A DNA stretch of 64,000 nucleotides from assembly GCA_033398695.1 (NCBI GenBank), contig CM065816.1, positions 135,567,358-135,631,357 of the forward strand. The letters are read 5' to 3'. The stretch comes from Orobanche coerulescens (lineage: Eukaryota; Streptophyta; Magnoliopsida; Lamiales; Orobanchaceae). The position numbers and the translations under genes are program-made. Numbering within the stretch: position 1 is the stretch's first letter; the number at the start of each line of letters is the position of its first letter. This document shows, one piece after another, positions 22,027-32,767 of the stretch. The notes under the pieces were generated by a model. The model saw nothing but the letters and a program-made list of their open reading frames with translations. It was not told where the DNA came from and did no database searches.

Positions 22027-22653
22027 ATGGAGTCATCATCTTCCACAAAAAAATTTAGCACAGTCTGCATTTTCGGTGGAGCTAGTTATGGAAAAGAGGC
22101 ATACTTTACTGAAGCAGCCCACAACTTGGGTCGTACCTTAGGAGAAAAATGCATTCATGTAGTTTACGGAGGAGGAAGTCTAGGATTAATGGGACGAGCT
22201 GCTGCTTCTGCCTATATGGAAGGAGTAAGAGTGTTGGGAATAATTCCAAAACCTTTGGCTGAAAGTAAAATCACCGGGGCAACTATTGGAGATGAGTTTA
22301 GATCTGTAAATATGCAAGATCGCATAACTCACATGACAAATAATTCTAGCGCCTTCATCACCCTTCCCGGTGGTTTTGGCACCCTGGAGGAACTTTTTCA
22401 TGTGGTTACCCCCCAGCTAAATGTTCATCAAAAACCAATAGGCCTGCTTAATGTCAATGGTTTCTTTGATGGTTTACTATCTTTCATCGACTACTCTGCT
22501 GAAAAAGGTTTTATTTCCGAGCGTGCTAAACGAATCATAGTCGTTGAAACAACACCAGAAGAACTAATAAAAAAACTCAATGAATTTGTTCCTCAACCAG
22601 ATCCAGCTCTAGCTAAAATTGTCTGGATGGAAGATTTTACCGTGAGAAAATGA
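22027..22653 (+). CDS. LOG-like: LOG-type cytokinin riboside 5'-monophosphate phosphoribohydrolase, carried in element B
   Basis: A 208-aa uninterrupted ORF with the whole LOG domain. LOG enzymes (family knowledge) hydrolyse cytokinin riboside monophosphates to the active free base, in cytosol and nucleus. Visible motifs are the nucleotide-binding YGGGSLGLMG (residues about 46-55), the catalytic PGGFGTLEE (about 114-122) with its Glu, and MQDRITHM before it. The last keeps the conserved Arg but has Ile where LOGs usually have Lys (MHQRKAEM type). The C-terminal half (KPIGLLNVNGFFDGLLSFID) is clearly plant-like; the N-terminus (FGGASYGKEAYF) is diverged from the usual FCGSSPGK. Plant LOG genes normally have several introns and this has none, so it looks retro-processed. 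Its position between the LTRs of B, after the tRNA-Asp primer site, makes it transposon cargo. ATG is the first in frame and the stop is TGA. Confidence 0.88.
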   Translation: MESSSSTKKFSTVCIFGGASYGKEAYFTEAAHNLGRTLGEKCIHVVYGGGSLGLMGRAAASAYMEGVRVLGIIPKPLAESKITGATIGDEFRSVNMQDRITHMTNNSSAFITLPGGFGTLEELFHVVTPQLNVHQKPIGLLNVNGFFDGLLSFIDYSAEKGFISERAKRIIVVETTPEELIKKLNEFVPQPDPALAKIVWMEDFTVRK

Positions 22654-23619
22654 AAAGTGGATTCATTCCTCTCCCTTTGATAACCAATGTCGGACCTCGT
22701 GTATTTTTACTTTCTATTGTGTGTAAAAATCATGCTAAGTGATGACAGCTTAAGGAGTTTCTTCTTGATCTCTTGACGCGCATCTATTCGCGATTTATGT
22801 ATTGTTATTTTATTGCTGTAATTTTTATTGTTTGTTTTTTTATATAAGCATTGATGGCAGCGTAAGGCGACTCTTCGGACTTTCTTGAAGCGCATCTTAA
22901 AAATTGTGTTATACTTCCGAGTATATTTTATTTTCTTTTGTTATTTGCCTCGTATATTTATTCTCTTGCAGATTCTAAATGGCGTTAGCACAAGCATCAA
23001 CTTTTATTTCAGGGAGTTTTCTGTTTTCTCACTTGATTTTCATTTCTAAAAACTGAGGTCAGTTTTATTTTCTAGTTTGGGTGTGGTTTGTTTTAAGTTA
23101 TTTTGGTGTGTTAGTATTTTGGTGTGTTTTGGTTATTTGCCTTAATTTTTTTAGTATATATTTATATATATATATATATTTTGATTTGTGAGATTTCTAG
23201 ATCTGGCCATAACACCAATAAGTTAGCTATATACAAGCTTCTAAAATCGTTTTAACCGGTAAAAAATTTTATATTCCAAAATTTGTGAGCCTTAATATCT
23301 CTTTCCAAGCCTTGTAGTTATCATATAAAATCGAGTCATTCGTTACCTTGAGAAAAGAAGAATTAGTCGGTTGATGAAAAATAGAACTGAAATTTACTTA
23401 ATTTGTGGAGTTTTTGATTTTTCATGCTTAACTAATAAATGATTTTCTGCAAAAATTCTATTCCCTAAAAAAGTCATTAGTGAAAGGAGTCTAGTTGAAA
23501 ATAAGGGAGAGGTGTTGAGCAGCAACAGCTGCCTAATTTTGGGGGTTCTAAAATTTTGCAAAAAATAAAGGACTAACCATTGTTGGTGCGTAGCTGCCGT
23601 CTCACATGAGATGAAAAAT

Positions 23620-23810
23620 GTGTTGGTGAAAAGAGCTACACGTTAGCAAATAACGGTGTGAAAGCTATCACCTAAAAAAAATGGATATTGTGTTGGTGAA
23701 AAGAGCTACATGTTAGCAAATAACGGTGTGAAAACTATCACCTAAAAAAATGGATATTGTGTTGGTGAAAAGAGCTACACGTTAGCAAATAACGGTGTGA
23801 AAGCTATCAC
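23620..23810. repeat. three ~70 bp tandem repeats, B unit
   Basis: Same three units as 9643-9833, with single-base differences (for example acatgttagc for acacgttagc in unit 2). Confidence 0.9.
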
Positions 23811-24296
23811 TAAAAGGGATGTAGTTTATGAACAGATTTGAATTAATTAGCGGCTGAATTTCAATACACTCAATTTCGTGAACAATCACAATATTTGATG
23901 ACGCCGATGAAATTCTTCTTCATATTGAGTCGAAAAATAAACGAGTGATCAAGAGCAACCATTAAATGGAGTCGTGTGTACCACGAGTGGGAAAGAATAA
24001 TCAACTTTTTGATTGGGGGGGGGGGGGGGGGAACCTTGCATTTTGGAATTAAAAAAATAAAACCGTGTTTTAACTTCAAAATCATTAGTAGATTTATTTT
24101 GAATCTTGATTCATTTCTATCTACTGTATAAAGCTGGTTGTTGTGTATTAATGGCATTTTGATCTCCTTTTCTCTTTTTATATGATTGTTTTTTTTTCTT
24201 AATTTATGTGTGTATTATTATTTTTGTGTCTTATTTTTATTTTTATTTTTGGAGTGTGATTAATAAAGAGTCTTGCTCAGGACTAGCAAGAATTCA

Positions 24297-24308
24297 AGTT
24301 TGGGGGTG
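24297..24308 (+). other. polypurine-like tract of element B
   Basis: AGTTTGGGGGTG directly abuts the LTR start TGATAAGTG. The same tract precedes the first LTR, as expected if a unit ends there too. Confidence 0.65.
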
Positions 24309-25937
24309 TGATAAGTGTCAGTTTTATACACTTATCCATGGCTTGTATCGATAAATTTCACCCATAATTGAGGTAGTCTACTCGTTTTTGCTTTTAATTA
24401 ATTAGTTTTTAATAATTTTATTTTTATCGGATGAAGATGTAAATCTAGTCTTACTCGGATTGAATTACTGATTTACTCAAGAAATAACATGTTTATAAAA
24501 TATTGTCTTTGTTGAATGTTTATGTATTCATGTTGTAGGGCTTTCCGAGACGAGTTCGGCAGTCTTTCGGGATTCAAAATCTGAGTTATATATCAAAAGT
24601 TATCATCCGAAGAAGATTTGGGGCAAAACGCAAAGTCTAAGAAATTCTGGGCTGAAAATGAAGTCTGAAACTCCATACGGGCGTAACATCATAACATACG
24701 GGCGTAATTCACAAAGCAAAAAGCCGTAGCCATGTTACGGCCATAACTACTCAATGTTACGGCCGTAAGTCATCCAAGTTACGGCCGTAACTCCTCAATG
24801 TTACGGCCGTAACTCTTGGCAGATTATTGATCATTGCGTAATTTTTTATACTTTTGGTCTATTATTGAGGGGATGGCTGGCATTGATCCGATCTAATGTA
24901 ATAATGCTGGAGTTTTGGAGCTATTAGATGACTTTAGGTGTATAAATAGACCCCTTTGATCCATCATTATTCATCATTCATCTTATATTTTCCACTTTTT
25001 GTAATATTTTCTTTTTGTGTGAAGAACACACTTGTGTTCTTGAGTGATTTGTGTAATAGTGGTGTAGCATATGTTGTTCAGGGAGTTTATTGTTTCTTTC
25101 TCCTTTATCTACTAAGGGAGTTAGGATCAATTCTTTCTCTTTTTCAACTAATAATGACCACTCAAGCTTGTATTATGTTTATTAAACCCTTCATGGGCTA
25201 AGTTACCTTAGTTGGGATTATAAACAAGGTTAGTCATGTTATTTAAGTTTTTATAAAGATCTATTATGAATTACTTATTATTGTGTGTGATTTTCATTGT
25301 TTTAACAATCTTTATTTATTTGGCCAATAAATGACGATATTTATGGTCTTCATATGTTTCGAAAGAAAATATGTTTGACTAGATCAAATGATCTTCAATC
25401 TAAGTTGTTCTAGGGGATAGAAATATACCTCTAGACCTTAGATGATTCTTTGAGTTATTTTCATAAAACCTAATGCTATGTATTGAAGCCAATCAACATA
25501 GAAATATAGTGGATTGATTCAATATATAAGGGGCGCTTTATAGTTCGAAAGAGAAACCGTCTTTTTAAGGAAAATCGAATATACACAACATAATAAGTAA
25601 ATTCATGTTATGATCTCTTATACATCTTCTATAACTAATGATGAACTAAGTTTGTAATCCCAACTATTTCATTTTATCTTCTATTAATCTATTATTAGTG
25701 CAATCTTTTATTTCCTTGAATTTTAGAACTATTATTGCAATTTTCTTTGCAATTGGCAAACCAAACTCTTAAATTGTGTGTTTCAATCTTATAAATCTCT
25801 ATAACAAATAGTTAAATAGTGTGTAATTCAATATATAACCTAACTTCCTTGTGGGATCGATAAACCGGACTCAAAAAGTCCACTTACTACTTGATACGAT
25901 ATCGTGCACTTGCGATAGTTACACTAAAGACGTGTCA
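24309..25937 (+). repeat. second (3') LTR of element B
   Basis: Starts TGATAAGTGTCAG and ends GACGTGTCA. It includes the GTTACGGCCGTAAC array (about 24675-24813) and TATAAATA at 24941. It is followed at once by a CACTA terminal sequence, not by a primer site, so it is the true downstream end. Confidence 0.88.
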
Positions 25938-26005
25938 TTAGCCGACGACATTGACCTTTAGCCGACGATTTTAAGTCGTCGTCTAAACCCCTGATATTGG
26001 TAGTG
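25938..26005 (+). mobile_element. right end of a CACTA element (fragment)
   Basis: Holds TTAGCCGACGAC-type subterminal repeats in direct and inverted orientation and ends in TTGGTAGTG, the reverse of CACTACCAA. It has the same family signature as element H (43615-48260). Element B is inserted in or at the edge of it; the rest is not in the window. Confidence 0.7.
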
Positions 26006-26033
26006 CTATAGCTACAGCATCATAAACGAAACA

Positions 26034-27110
26034 TGTTGGATACAACATACATGCTGTAAGTGTTGAGATCTTCAATGCTTATCCAATACGACTGAAGACA
26101 GTTGGAACGGAATCTACTTTATATGCTAAATTCAAGCCACCGTTTGAAAAGAAGTATTTAAATACTCACTGTATAAAGTATTTAAATACTAGCCGACAAA
26201 GATTTTCAGACAAGGAGCAAAATCTGGATCTTGTACTGTGCAAGTCAATCAACACGTTGGAACGGACTTTTTTGCTCAACGGATATATTTCCAACGGATA
26301 TATCTCCAAAGGCTATGTATACCCCGAAGTTTAAAGATCAGAGAATACACGCACGAACATACATACGAATATTCATAAGATCAATATCTGAAAACTGAGC
26401 AAACTGAGATATACTGAGATACACTCGTGAACATCACAAGAACTGTATATCAAGAGCAATCATATTTCTTCAGCATACTGCCAATCCTGAGAGAAGAAAT
26501 ATACAAGTGCTCAACCTTGAACAACACATCATGAGCTCAAAGCTCAAGGAGTCAAGCTTTTGTTCAACCCGTGATCTTACATTGGAAGAAAACCATCAAC
26601 CCTGTGTGGACTGAGAAAGCCTTGCTTTTCCTGAACTATGTGTGACGGATCTGCATTGAAGATGAAGCTTCGGAACTGTGTGTGAAGAAGCAAGTCAAGT
26701 GAAAGCTTTGACCAATCTGTATGAACGGTTGAAAGCGACAGTCTTTGTATCAATCTGTGTGAACGATATAAGGATAGGTTTGATTACAGACACGTAGTTG
26801 TGTACGTAGTGTTTATAATAAACATTTTCACTCCTGTGTGGAGGACCAGTGGACGTAGAGGGGTTTACCTCGAACCACTTTAAATATCGTGTCATTTACC
26901 TTCTGCACTTATTGTTTTCATTACTGTGATTACTTTATAAGTATACACTGCATACCCTGTACGCACCAAGCAAACAGGAGAAGACCCAGTTGCTGTATTT
27001 ACAGCAACTTACCTTAACAGACTTCCGCTACGCACTCTTATTTAAAAATCGTACAGCTTGTTGCTTAAAACACTTTTCCAAGCTGTATTCTGTATACTTA
27101 GTGACCAACA
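26034..27110 (+). repeat. 5' LTR of copia G
   Basis: About 1077 bp, starting TGTTGGATACAACAT and ending GTGACCAACA, so terminal inverted TGTTGG/CCAACA. Bounds are set by the primer site at 27113 and the terminal repeat. There is no partner LTR in the window to confirm the left end. Confidence 0.7.
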
Positions 27111-27112
27111 AG

Positions 27113-27124
27113 TGGTATCGGAGC
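27113..27124 (+). other. primer binding site, tRNA-iMet, element G
   Basis: TGGTATCGGAGC two bases after the LTR end. Confidence 0.8.
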
Positions 27125-27219
27125 GATTGATTGTAAAAAGAATTAGTCGTATTTTTAATCGAATCAGATCCTTAAATCACTTATTTTTGAAAACTGCTTT
27201 ATCCTTCATAATCTTAGAC

Positions 27220-28836
27220 ATGGATACCTCACTGATTAATAAGGTACCAATGTTTTCTATTAACGAGTTTGATGACTGGAGAATTAGGATGGAGGCTCAT
27301 CTTGCCGCTATGCATGAAGAGATGATTTATATCATCCAAGAAGGCCCTAGAAAAATCATGAAGGTGAATACGGCCGAAAAAATTGAAGGCTAAGCTCATG
27401 CCGAGATGCTCGAAAAAGAGCGCGAACAATGGACCACAGATGATCGAAAATGCGCCAAACTAGACAATGTTGCTAAGAATGCGCTATTTGTCACTCTTGA
27501 CAAAGGCACGTTCTCGAAGGTAAAGAGATGTAAGACAGCCAAAGAAATCTGGGAAAAACTCAAGATGATTTGTGAGGGAACTGAGCTCTCAAAAGAAAAC
27601 AAGATTTCAAAACTAACTCAGCAATCCGAATCTTTCGAAATGAAACCAACTAAAACTCTTGAGGAACTTGACCTCAGATTCACTGGCATTGTTGGTGAAC
27701 TTGAAGCATTGGGCAAAATTTATACCCAAAAGGAGAAGAACATAAAAATTTTCAGATCTCTCCCTGCCCGATGGGACATTAAAACCACAGCTATGCGTGT
27801 GTCATGTAACCTTAATGACATATCTACTTTTGACTTCTTCTCTGACCTAAAATCATTTGAGTATGATATTGACAGAAGAGAGAAAGCCGAAGAATCACCT
27901 GCTAAAACTACAGCATTAGCCGATGTATACAATAGGAGACACAGCATGCCCAGCATATCCAAGTCTACCCACAAGAATGCTGACAGTGACGATGATATCT
28001 TGTCACAAGATGAAATGGCGCTCCTCATGCATAAATTCAAGAAATTCATCAAACAGTCTGGAAAGACTCCCTACAGGCCCAAGCCTGTTCACAAGGTAAA
28101 TACCGAATCTTCCTCTAGTGATGCTAACCTGTGTTACAATTGCAGGAAACCAGGACATTATGCAAATAAATATCCTCACCCTAAAGTTCAAAAGTTGCCG
28201 GAAGGCGAGCAACAAGATAAAGACGAAAGAAGACGTGCTTGGAAAAACAAGCTCAAGGCCCTGATTGGCGAATCAGAAGCCTCCCCCGCACCAACAAAGT
28301 CCGAAGAATGTCTTCAGGCAGTCACTGACAGTGATTTGTCCGATGATGACTTCGAAGATAAAGCCTATATGTGCTTTATGGTCAAAGACATACCGAAAGA
28401 CGAAGATAGCGATGATGAGGTAAGATCAACCTCAATTACTCATGTAAATGCATCTCATACCTTTGAAAATATGATGAATGAATTTAAAAACATTCAAAAG
28501 GCCCATGAGACATTGAAAAATAAAAACATACAACTCCAAATTTCTAACTTAGAGCTGAGGGAAGAAAACGAAAATATATCTGTCGATTGTGAAAACAGCA
28601 AAGCCGATCAAGAAAAACTCATGGAGAGCAATCTTCAACTTGATCACGAACTAAATGAGGCTAAGTCTCACAGTGAAAGAAAGACAAATGATTTCGTTCT
28701 GCTCCAAGCCAAAATAAAAACTCTCGAAAAACGATAAGGAGAACTTGAGACCATCTTGAAATCTTTCGAGAAATCATCTAAAAGGATGGAAGAAATTCTA
28801 ATCACCGGGAAACATGCTCATGATAAAAGTGGCTTA
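27220..28836 (+). pseudogene. gag of copia G
   Basis: Starts MDTSLINKVPMFSINEFDDW. One in-frame stop (TAA near 27391) lies before the long clean part 27406-28737. Domains are a UBN2-type gag core (residues 1-165 of that part), a zinc knuckle near 28133-28185 reading C-x2-C-x4-H-x4-Y (last Cys changed to Tyr), an acidic segment, and a Leu/Glu/Lys-rich coiled coil (about 28440-28730). A second in-frame stop at 28735 is followed in the same frame by [10 protein letters not shown], a motif at the end of SIRE-type gag regions. Function in the family: virus-like particle capsid. The Tyr change would weaken zinc binding. Confidence 0.78.
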
Positions 28837-28859
28837 GGATACAACTCATTCTCCAATAA

Positions 28860-30452
28860 AAGAAAAACTAGTACTGTGTTCGTCAGGGGTGTGGAACCCA
28901 TTCCTGTATCGGAAGAAATCCCGAGTCCTGTAAAGGTACCTGCTGCACCGCGAACAACAAAGGCTGCCATTCCGCCACCACAGTCATATCACAGACAGCG
29001 GAATCCTAAGACATCCAGACCTGTAAGGCGTAACCAACAGCATTCTCGCCGAGCATATCAAAAGCGCCAACAGTCGTTCAGAAAGAAGGCTGTACCCACA
29101 TATCAAAGGAACAAATCCCCTCTAGCCGCACAAGGTTACAAACAGGAAGAAGGTATAGACTATGATGAAACATTTGCCCATGTAGCCAGACTAGAAGCCA
29201 TTAGGATATTTCTAGCCTTTGCCACCCATAAGAGCCTTATTGTATATCAAATGGACGTCAAGAGCGCATTCCTGAATGGAGACCTTGCCGAAGAAGTCTA
29301 TGTTGAACAACCACCAGGATTTGTCAACACAGAAGGTGGAGACCTTGTATACAGGCTATGGAAAGCACTGTATGGACTTAAGCAAGCACTCAGAGCATGG
29401 CATGAGACTCTGTCCCTGTACCTTACCAACAATGGATTCGAGAAAGGTGCTGTGGACAAGACCCTATTTAAGATACAGGAAGACGATGACCTCCTGATGG
29501 TTCAAATATACGTAGATGATATTATATTTGGTTTAACTAACTTTAATCCATGTCAAAGGTTCTCTCATCTCATGCAAAGTAAATTTGAAATGAGTATGAT
29601 GAGAGAACTTAGTTATTTCCTAGGATTGCAGGTAAAACAGCTGCCTACAGGAATCTTCATCAACCAGAAAAAGTACAGCAAGGAGCTTCTCAACAAATTT
29701 GGGATGAACAACTCCAAATCATCGTCAACCCCCATGAGCACTTCCGTACAAATTAGTGCTGACGAAACTGGAAAGCCGGTTGATAAATCACTCTACAGGA
29801 AGCTTATTGGCTCACTCCTGTACCTAACAACTAGCAGGCCTGATATCCAGTTTGCTGTAGTAGTGTATGATCGATATCAAGTAGCACCTAAGGAATCACA
29901 CTTCACAACAGCCAAACGAATCCTGAAATACGTCAAAGGAACAGTCGATTGAGGACTATGGTATCCTAAAGAAGGCGGATTCGATTTGGTCGGCTACAGC
30001 GACTCGGATCTTGGAGGCTGCAGGCTAGATAGAAAGAGTACAAGCGGTACTTGTCACTTTCTTGGACCTAGACTTGTGTCTTGGTTCAGTAAGAAGCAAT
30101 TGGCAAACTCGCTTTCCACAGCTGAATCAGAATACTATGCTGCTGGTAGTTGCTGTATCAGATTCTTTGGATGCAACAACAGCTGTAAGATTATGGATTC
30201 ACTGTCAATGAAACATCGATCATGTGCGATAGCACGATTGCAATTGCAATAACGCACAATCCTGTATTGCACTCGCATACTAAGCACATTCATATGAAGC
30301 ATCACTTCATTAAGAATCATGTTGAGAACAAGGATGTTCGGCTCGAGAAAGTTCATACAGATATCCAATTAGCCGACATCTTTACCAAGCCTCTCAGCAC
30401 AGCCAGATTCTGTATTCTTCGACAAGAATTGGGAATGCTACAGCCTGACTAA
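28860..30452 (+). pseudogene. reverse transcriptase-RNase H of copia G (PR-INT deleted)
   Basis: A Pro/Arg-rich linker (28880-29110) joins gag to RT at about residue [19 protein letters not shown]. Copia RT motifs follow: [12 protein letters not shown] (29245), [18 protein letters not shown] and the catalytic YVDDIIFG (29510). RNase H has VGYSDSDLGGCRLDRKSTSG (29990) and STAESEYYAAGSCC (30117), then a frame change near 30150, and ends TDIQLADIFTKPLS (30355-30395) with stop at 30450. A TGA at 29950 also breaks the frame. The whole protease-integrase block and the RT N-terminus are missing. Confidence 0.82.
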
Positions 30453-30492
30453 CTGTAAGTTTTCATGCTTTTACTCAACAATTGAGGAGGAA

Positions 30493-30890
30493 TGTTGTAA
30501 GACCCAAGAATACAGTATCCACCGTTAATTATTTGCTCCAATGCTCTGGAAGCCTCCACTGTAGGATATTCCGAGGGTATCCGCACCCGTGACCTGCTCT
30601 GACACCAATTGTTGGTCCCCATAATGATGTAGACTATCCTCACTGCACCAAAACAAGTATTTTCTAGCGTGTTTTCTCCTCACTCATGCGCATGCTGAGA
30701 AACTTCCCAGTGGGTCACCCATCTCATAACTACTCCAGGCCAAGCACGATTAACTTTGGATTTTCTATGACATGACCACTAGAAAAGAAGATGCATCTTG
30801 TTGCTATGAGTAGTCCAAATCAATTTATTTACTACTTCCTAGTACAGATCTCACAAGTCGAATCGAAGGCCGCACCTCATGTATTTTTAA
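30493..30890 (-). mobile_element. Cassandra-like TRIM, 5' LTR plus internal stub
   Basis: On the minus strand: an LTR with an embedded 5S rRNA-like segment, ending GGGGACCAACA at 30610, then a primer site TGGTGTCAGAGC (30596-30607) and about 100 bp internal sequence that stops at the copia G junction. A 5S-like segment within an LTR beside an iMet primer site is the hallmark of Cassandra miniature elements. The LTR start (near 30880-30900) is uncertain. The 3' LTR is absent. Confidence 0.72.
30697..30800 (-). other. 5S rRNA-like segment in the Cassandra LTR
   Basis: Minus strand has GATGGGTGACCCACTGGGAAG and AAGTTAATCGTGCTTGGCC, closely like the plant 5S internal control region (GGATGGGTGACC.., AAGCGTGCTTGG). 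Several substitutions and short overall match, so it is derived and not a working 5S gene. Confidence 0.72.
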
Positions 30891-31469
30891 GCCCATGCAG
30901 GCAGGATGCTAGACCGTAGCCCAACAAAAGTTCTTGATATGAGCTAGTCATATTCCTTAATAATTCATCCACACCACTTTCTATCTTGTCACCTTGTAAT
31001 GATTGGATGGCTCTAGGAAAACCAAGATCATTCACATTTGAATCTAGAGAATTTGGTTGTTGATAAATTAATTGAATTGTGAATCGACTTGCATGACCTA
31101 TAGGTATCTGTTTCATCTGGCAGAAGGTAGCTCCTATTATATGTCTTGGTCATATAAAACCATTTTCATCTATGTGTAATATGTTGTGCATGCCATGAAA
31201 TCTAACTTCTCCATTTGAAAACTCAGAATTCAACCGACTCAAACTCCATCTCAGCCTAGAAAGTTTGTTCTGATTAGTAAGTGTTGGCTTGATTGTGCTT
31301 GTATGTGCCCTTACTTGCTTCTATTTGATCCATCTTCTTAAAAAACTTTTGCTAACATAAAGCCCTAACGCCATCTTTCTTGTTGAAGATCTTTCAAGCA
31401 CAGAAAATATTTTAACTTTATCTGCATCAAGAACCATTTTATATTTATGATGTATACCTTTCATTTTTG

Positions 31470-31509
<40 letters not shown>

Positions 31510-31675
31510 CAGGTTCTCCCGAGGCCAGCTACTCCTTTGCTGCTTTCCAGATTGTAGACACAATCTTTTTGCTATACCAAAAGTGTGTTCAATCTCTTTT
31601 TGAGATCCATGCCTAAATTTTCCACTGCAGCTGTTTTGAAGAAGCCACTGAGCTACCATGTTTCTTTCAGACATG
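30880..31675 (-). pseudogene. mariner-like transposase remnant
   Basis: Pieces in the right order on the minus strand. The N-terminal helix-turn-helix part is SERNMVAQWLLQNSCSGKF (31620-31674). A second helix segment is VLERSSTRKMALGLYVSKSF (31330-31400). The first catalytic Asp block HNILHIDEN is near 31175-31200. The C-terminal block NSLDSNVNDLGFPRAIQSLQ (30990-31050) corresponds to the plant mariner NSPDLNVLDLGF motif. The segment between the two catalytic blocks is deleted and a TA microsatellite (31470-31504) is in the middle. Terminal repeats were not found. Confidence 0.7.
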
Positions 31676-32139
31676 GATAGATAGATTTAGCCTCTTTCCT
31701 TTGTCAGCCATGTTGCTGAACGTAAGCTTTTGGGAGTGTGTTTAGTCTTTCGTTGAATGTCACAATGAATGCATTTCAATTTTTTCTTCAATTGCCTTTT
31801 AAAAAATTTATATTTTGAGAAATTCCCTCTAAACATTAGGTCACATCAATTGACTATTTCAAATTAATGTGAAGATATCATTGGTCACTTTTTTTCCTCC
31901 AACAATTTAGTCCTTTTTTTCGTGCTCAGTTCTACTGTTAAAATTAATCATTGTTTTGATTCATCAATTTTTTTTAAATTAATCATTGTTTTAATTCCTG
32001 TTCAGTTTTACTTATAAAACTAAATGATTAAAAAATCGAAGATTACAAGAAAAGTGAGACTCTTATTCCAATCAAAATACACCCAATTAATTTCTTAAAA
32101 CCCATGTAGAAACTAAAAGATAGTTTCTTAATGGAGAAG
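31676..32139. other. no gene seen
   Basis: AT-rich sequence with stops in every frame. It may include the 5' part of the mariner remnant, but no terminal repeat is recognisable. Confidence 0.6.
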
Positions 32140-32358
32140 TAAATTTGCAAAGGAGGATACCTTTTCGCCTCACAAGACGCAGCGTGGTTCAATCACCGTG
32201 GGAGCATCCGCTCTTTTCGCGATTTAAACTCGCGTGTTTATTCAACAAGATCCTCAAAACCGGCCGAGGCATAACTCGCGATTTAACCGGGGTAGGAATG
32301 AGATCGGATACAACCCTGCGATTCAACCTGGTCAAAAAAAAAAAAAAAAAAAAAAAAA
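32140..32358 (+). repeat. poly(A)-ended GC-richer insert, possible SINE
   Basis: A locally GC-rich stretch of about 190 bp ending in 25 As (32334-32358). It contains GTGGTTCAATC, resembling a tRNA-type B box. I see no clear A box or flanking duplication, so the SINE call is tentative. Confidence 0.3.
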
Positions 32359-32767
32359 CTATAGCATGGGTATGTGAAAAAAGATGAATAATATAAAATT
32401 ATAAAAATTGGTTTAATATTAATAAAAGGTATAGCATTAAATATAAATTTTATGTCTATATTTTATCCAATACTTTTATGTAATCAACACATTTACGAAT
32501 TTTACTTTCGTTTTAGATAATTTTTATATTTCTCAAAAAAATATTGCAAATCAATTTGTATTTTATTTTCATTTTGTAACCTACACCTAGTAATGCATTT
32601 TGCTCTAATAGTGTGGATTTTTATTTTTTTTTTGTTCAGCTCAATCAAAAAAATATCTTTGTCGATGACTAATTATTGGATAATTTATTTGTAAACTTTG
32701 AATATAATTAACTGGTTAAAAAAATCCGATCTACATTCTTGTACTAAAAAGAATGACATTTAAGTTA

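Larger units (their letters stand above)
22654..24308 (+). other. 3' internal region of element B
   Basis: Non-coding apart from tiny ORFs. From 22943 on it is duplicated at 8959-10328. It contains the tandem repeats, a G17 run (24015-24031), a TA-rich stretch near 23155-23180 and finally the polypurine tract. The uninterrupted ATTTG at 22943-22947 is the empty-site allele of the chromovirus A insertion. Confidence 0.75.
10329..25937 (+). mobile_element. element B: non-autonomous LTR element carrying a LOG gene
   Basis: LTR 10329-11956, tRNA-Asp primer site, internal region, polypurine tract, LTR 24309-25937. Without the inserted element C (12542-21523 plus its target copy) the unit is about 6.6 kb: two 1.63 kb LTRs and about 3.4 kb internal. 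No gag, protease, reverse transcriptase or integrase domain is visible. The internal region instead holds a broken cysteine-rich virus-like ORF and an intact LOG ORF. The primer site and the spacer before it match the Athila/Tat type, so an Athila/Tat-like element is the probable helper (inference). The downstream flank is a CACTA end. Confidence 0.8.
26034..30492 (+). mobile_element. Ty1/copia element G (SIRE-like), internally deleted, 3' LTR lost
   Basis: It has a 5' LTR with TGTTGG..CCAACA ends, an iMet primer site, a long gag, then reverse transcriptase and RNase H of copia type, and a purine tract ATTGAGGAGGAA before TGTTG at 30493. No protease or integrase is present: gag runs straight into mid-RT. 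After the five bases TGTTG the expected LTR sequence is replaced by a Cassandra-like fragment. The left flank is AAACA. The large gag with an acidic, coiled-coil tail suggests the SIRE lineage. Confidence 0.82.

Noticed and set aside
30697..30800. A functional 5S rRNA gene
   Set aside because: Several substitutions in the control region, no full 120 bp match and a position inside an LTR beside a primer site.
32140..32358. Reading the poly(A)-ended stretch as a proven tRNA-derived SINE
   Set aside because: Only a B-box-like GGTTCAATC is visible; no A box and no target copy, so listed only as tentative.
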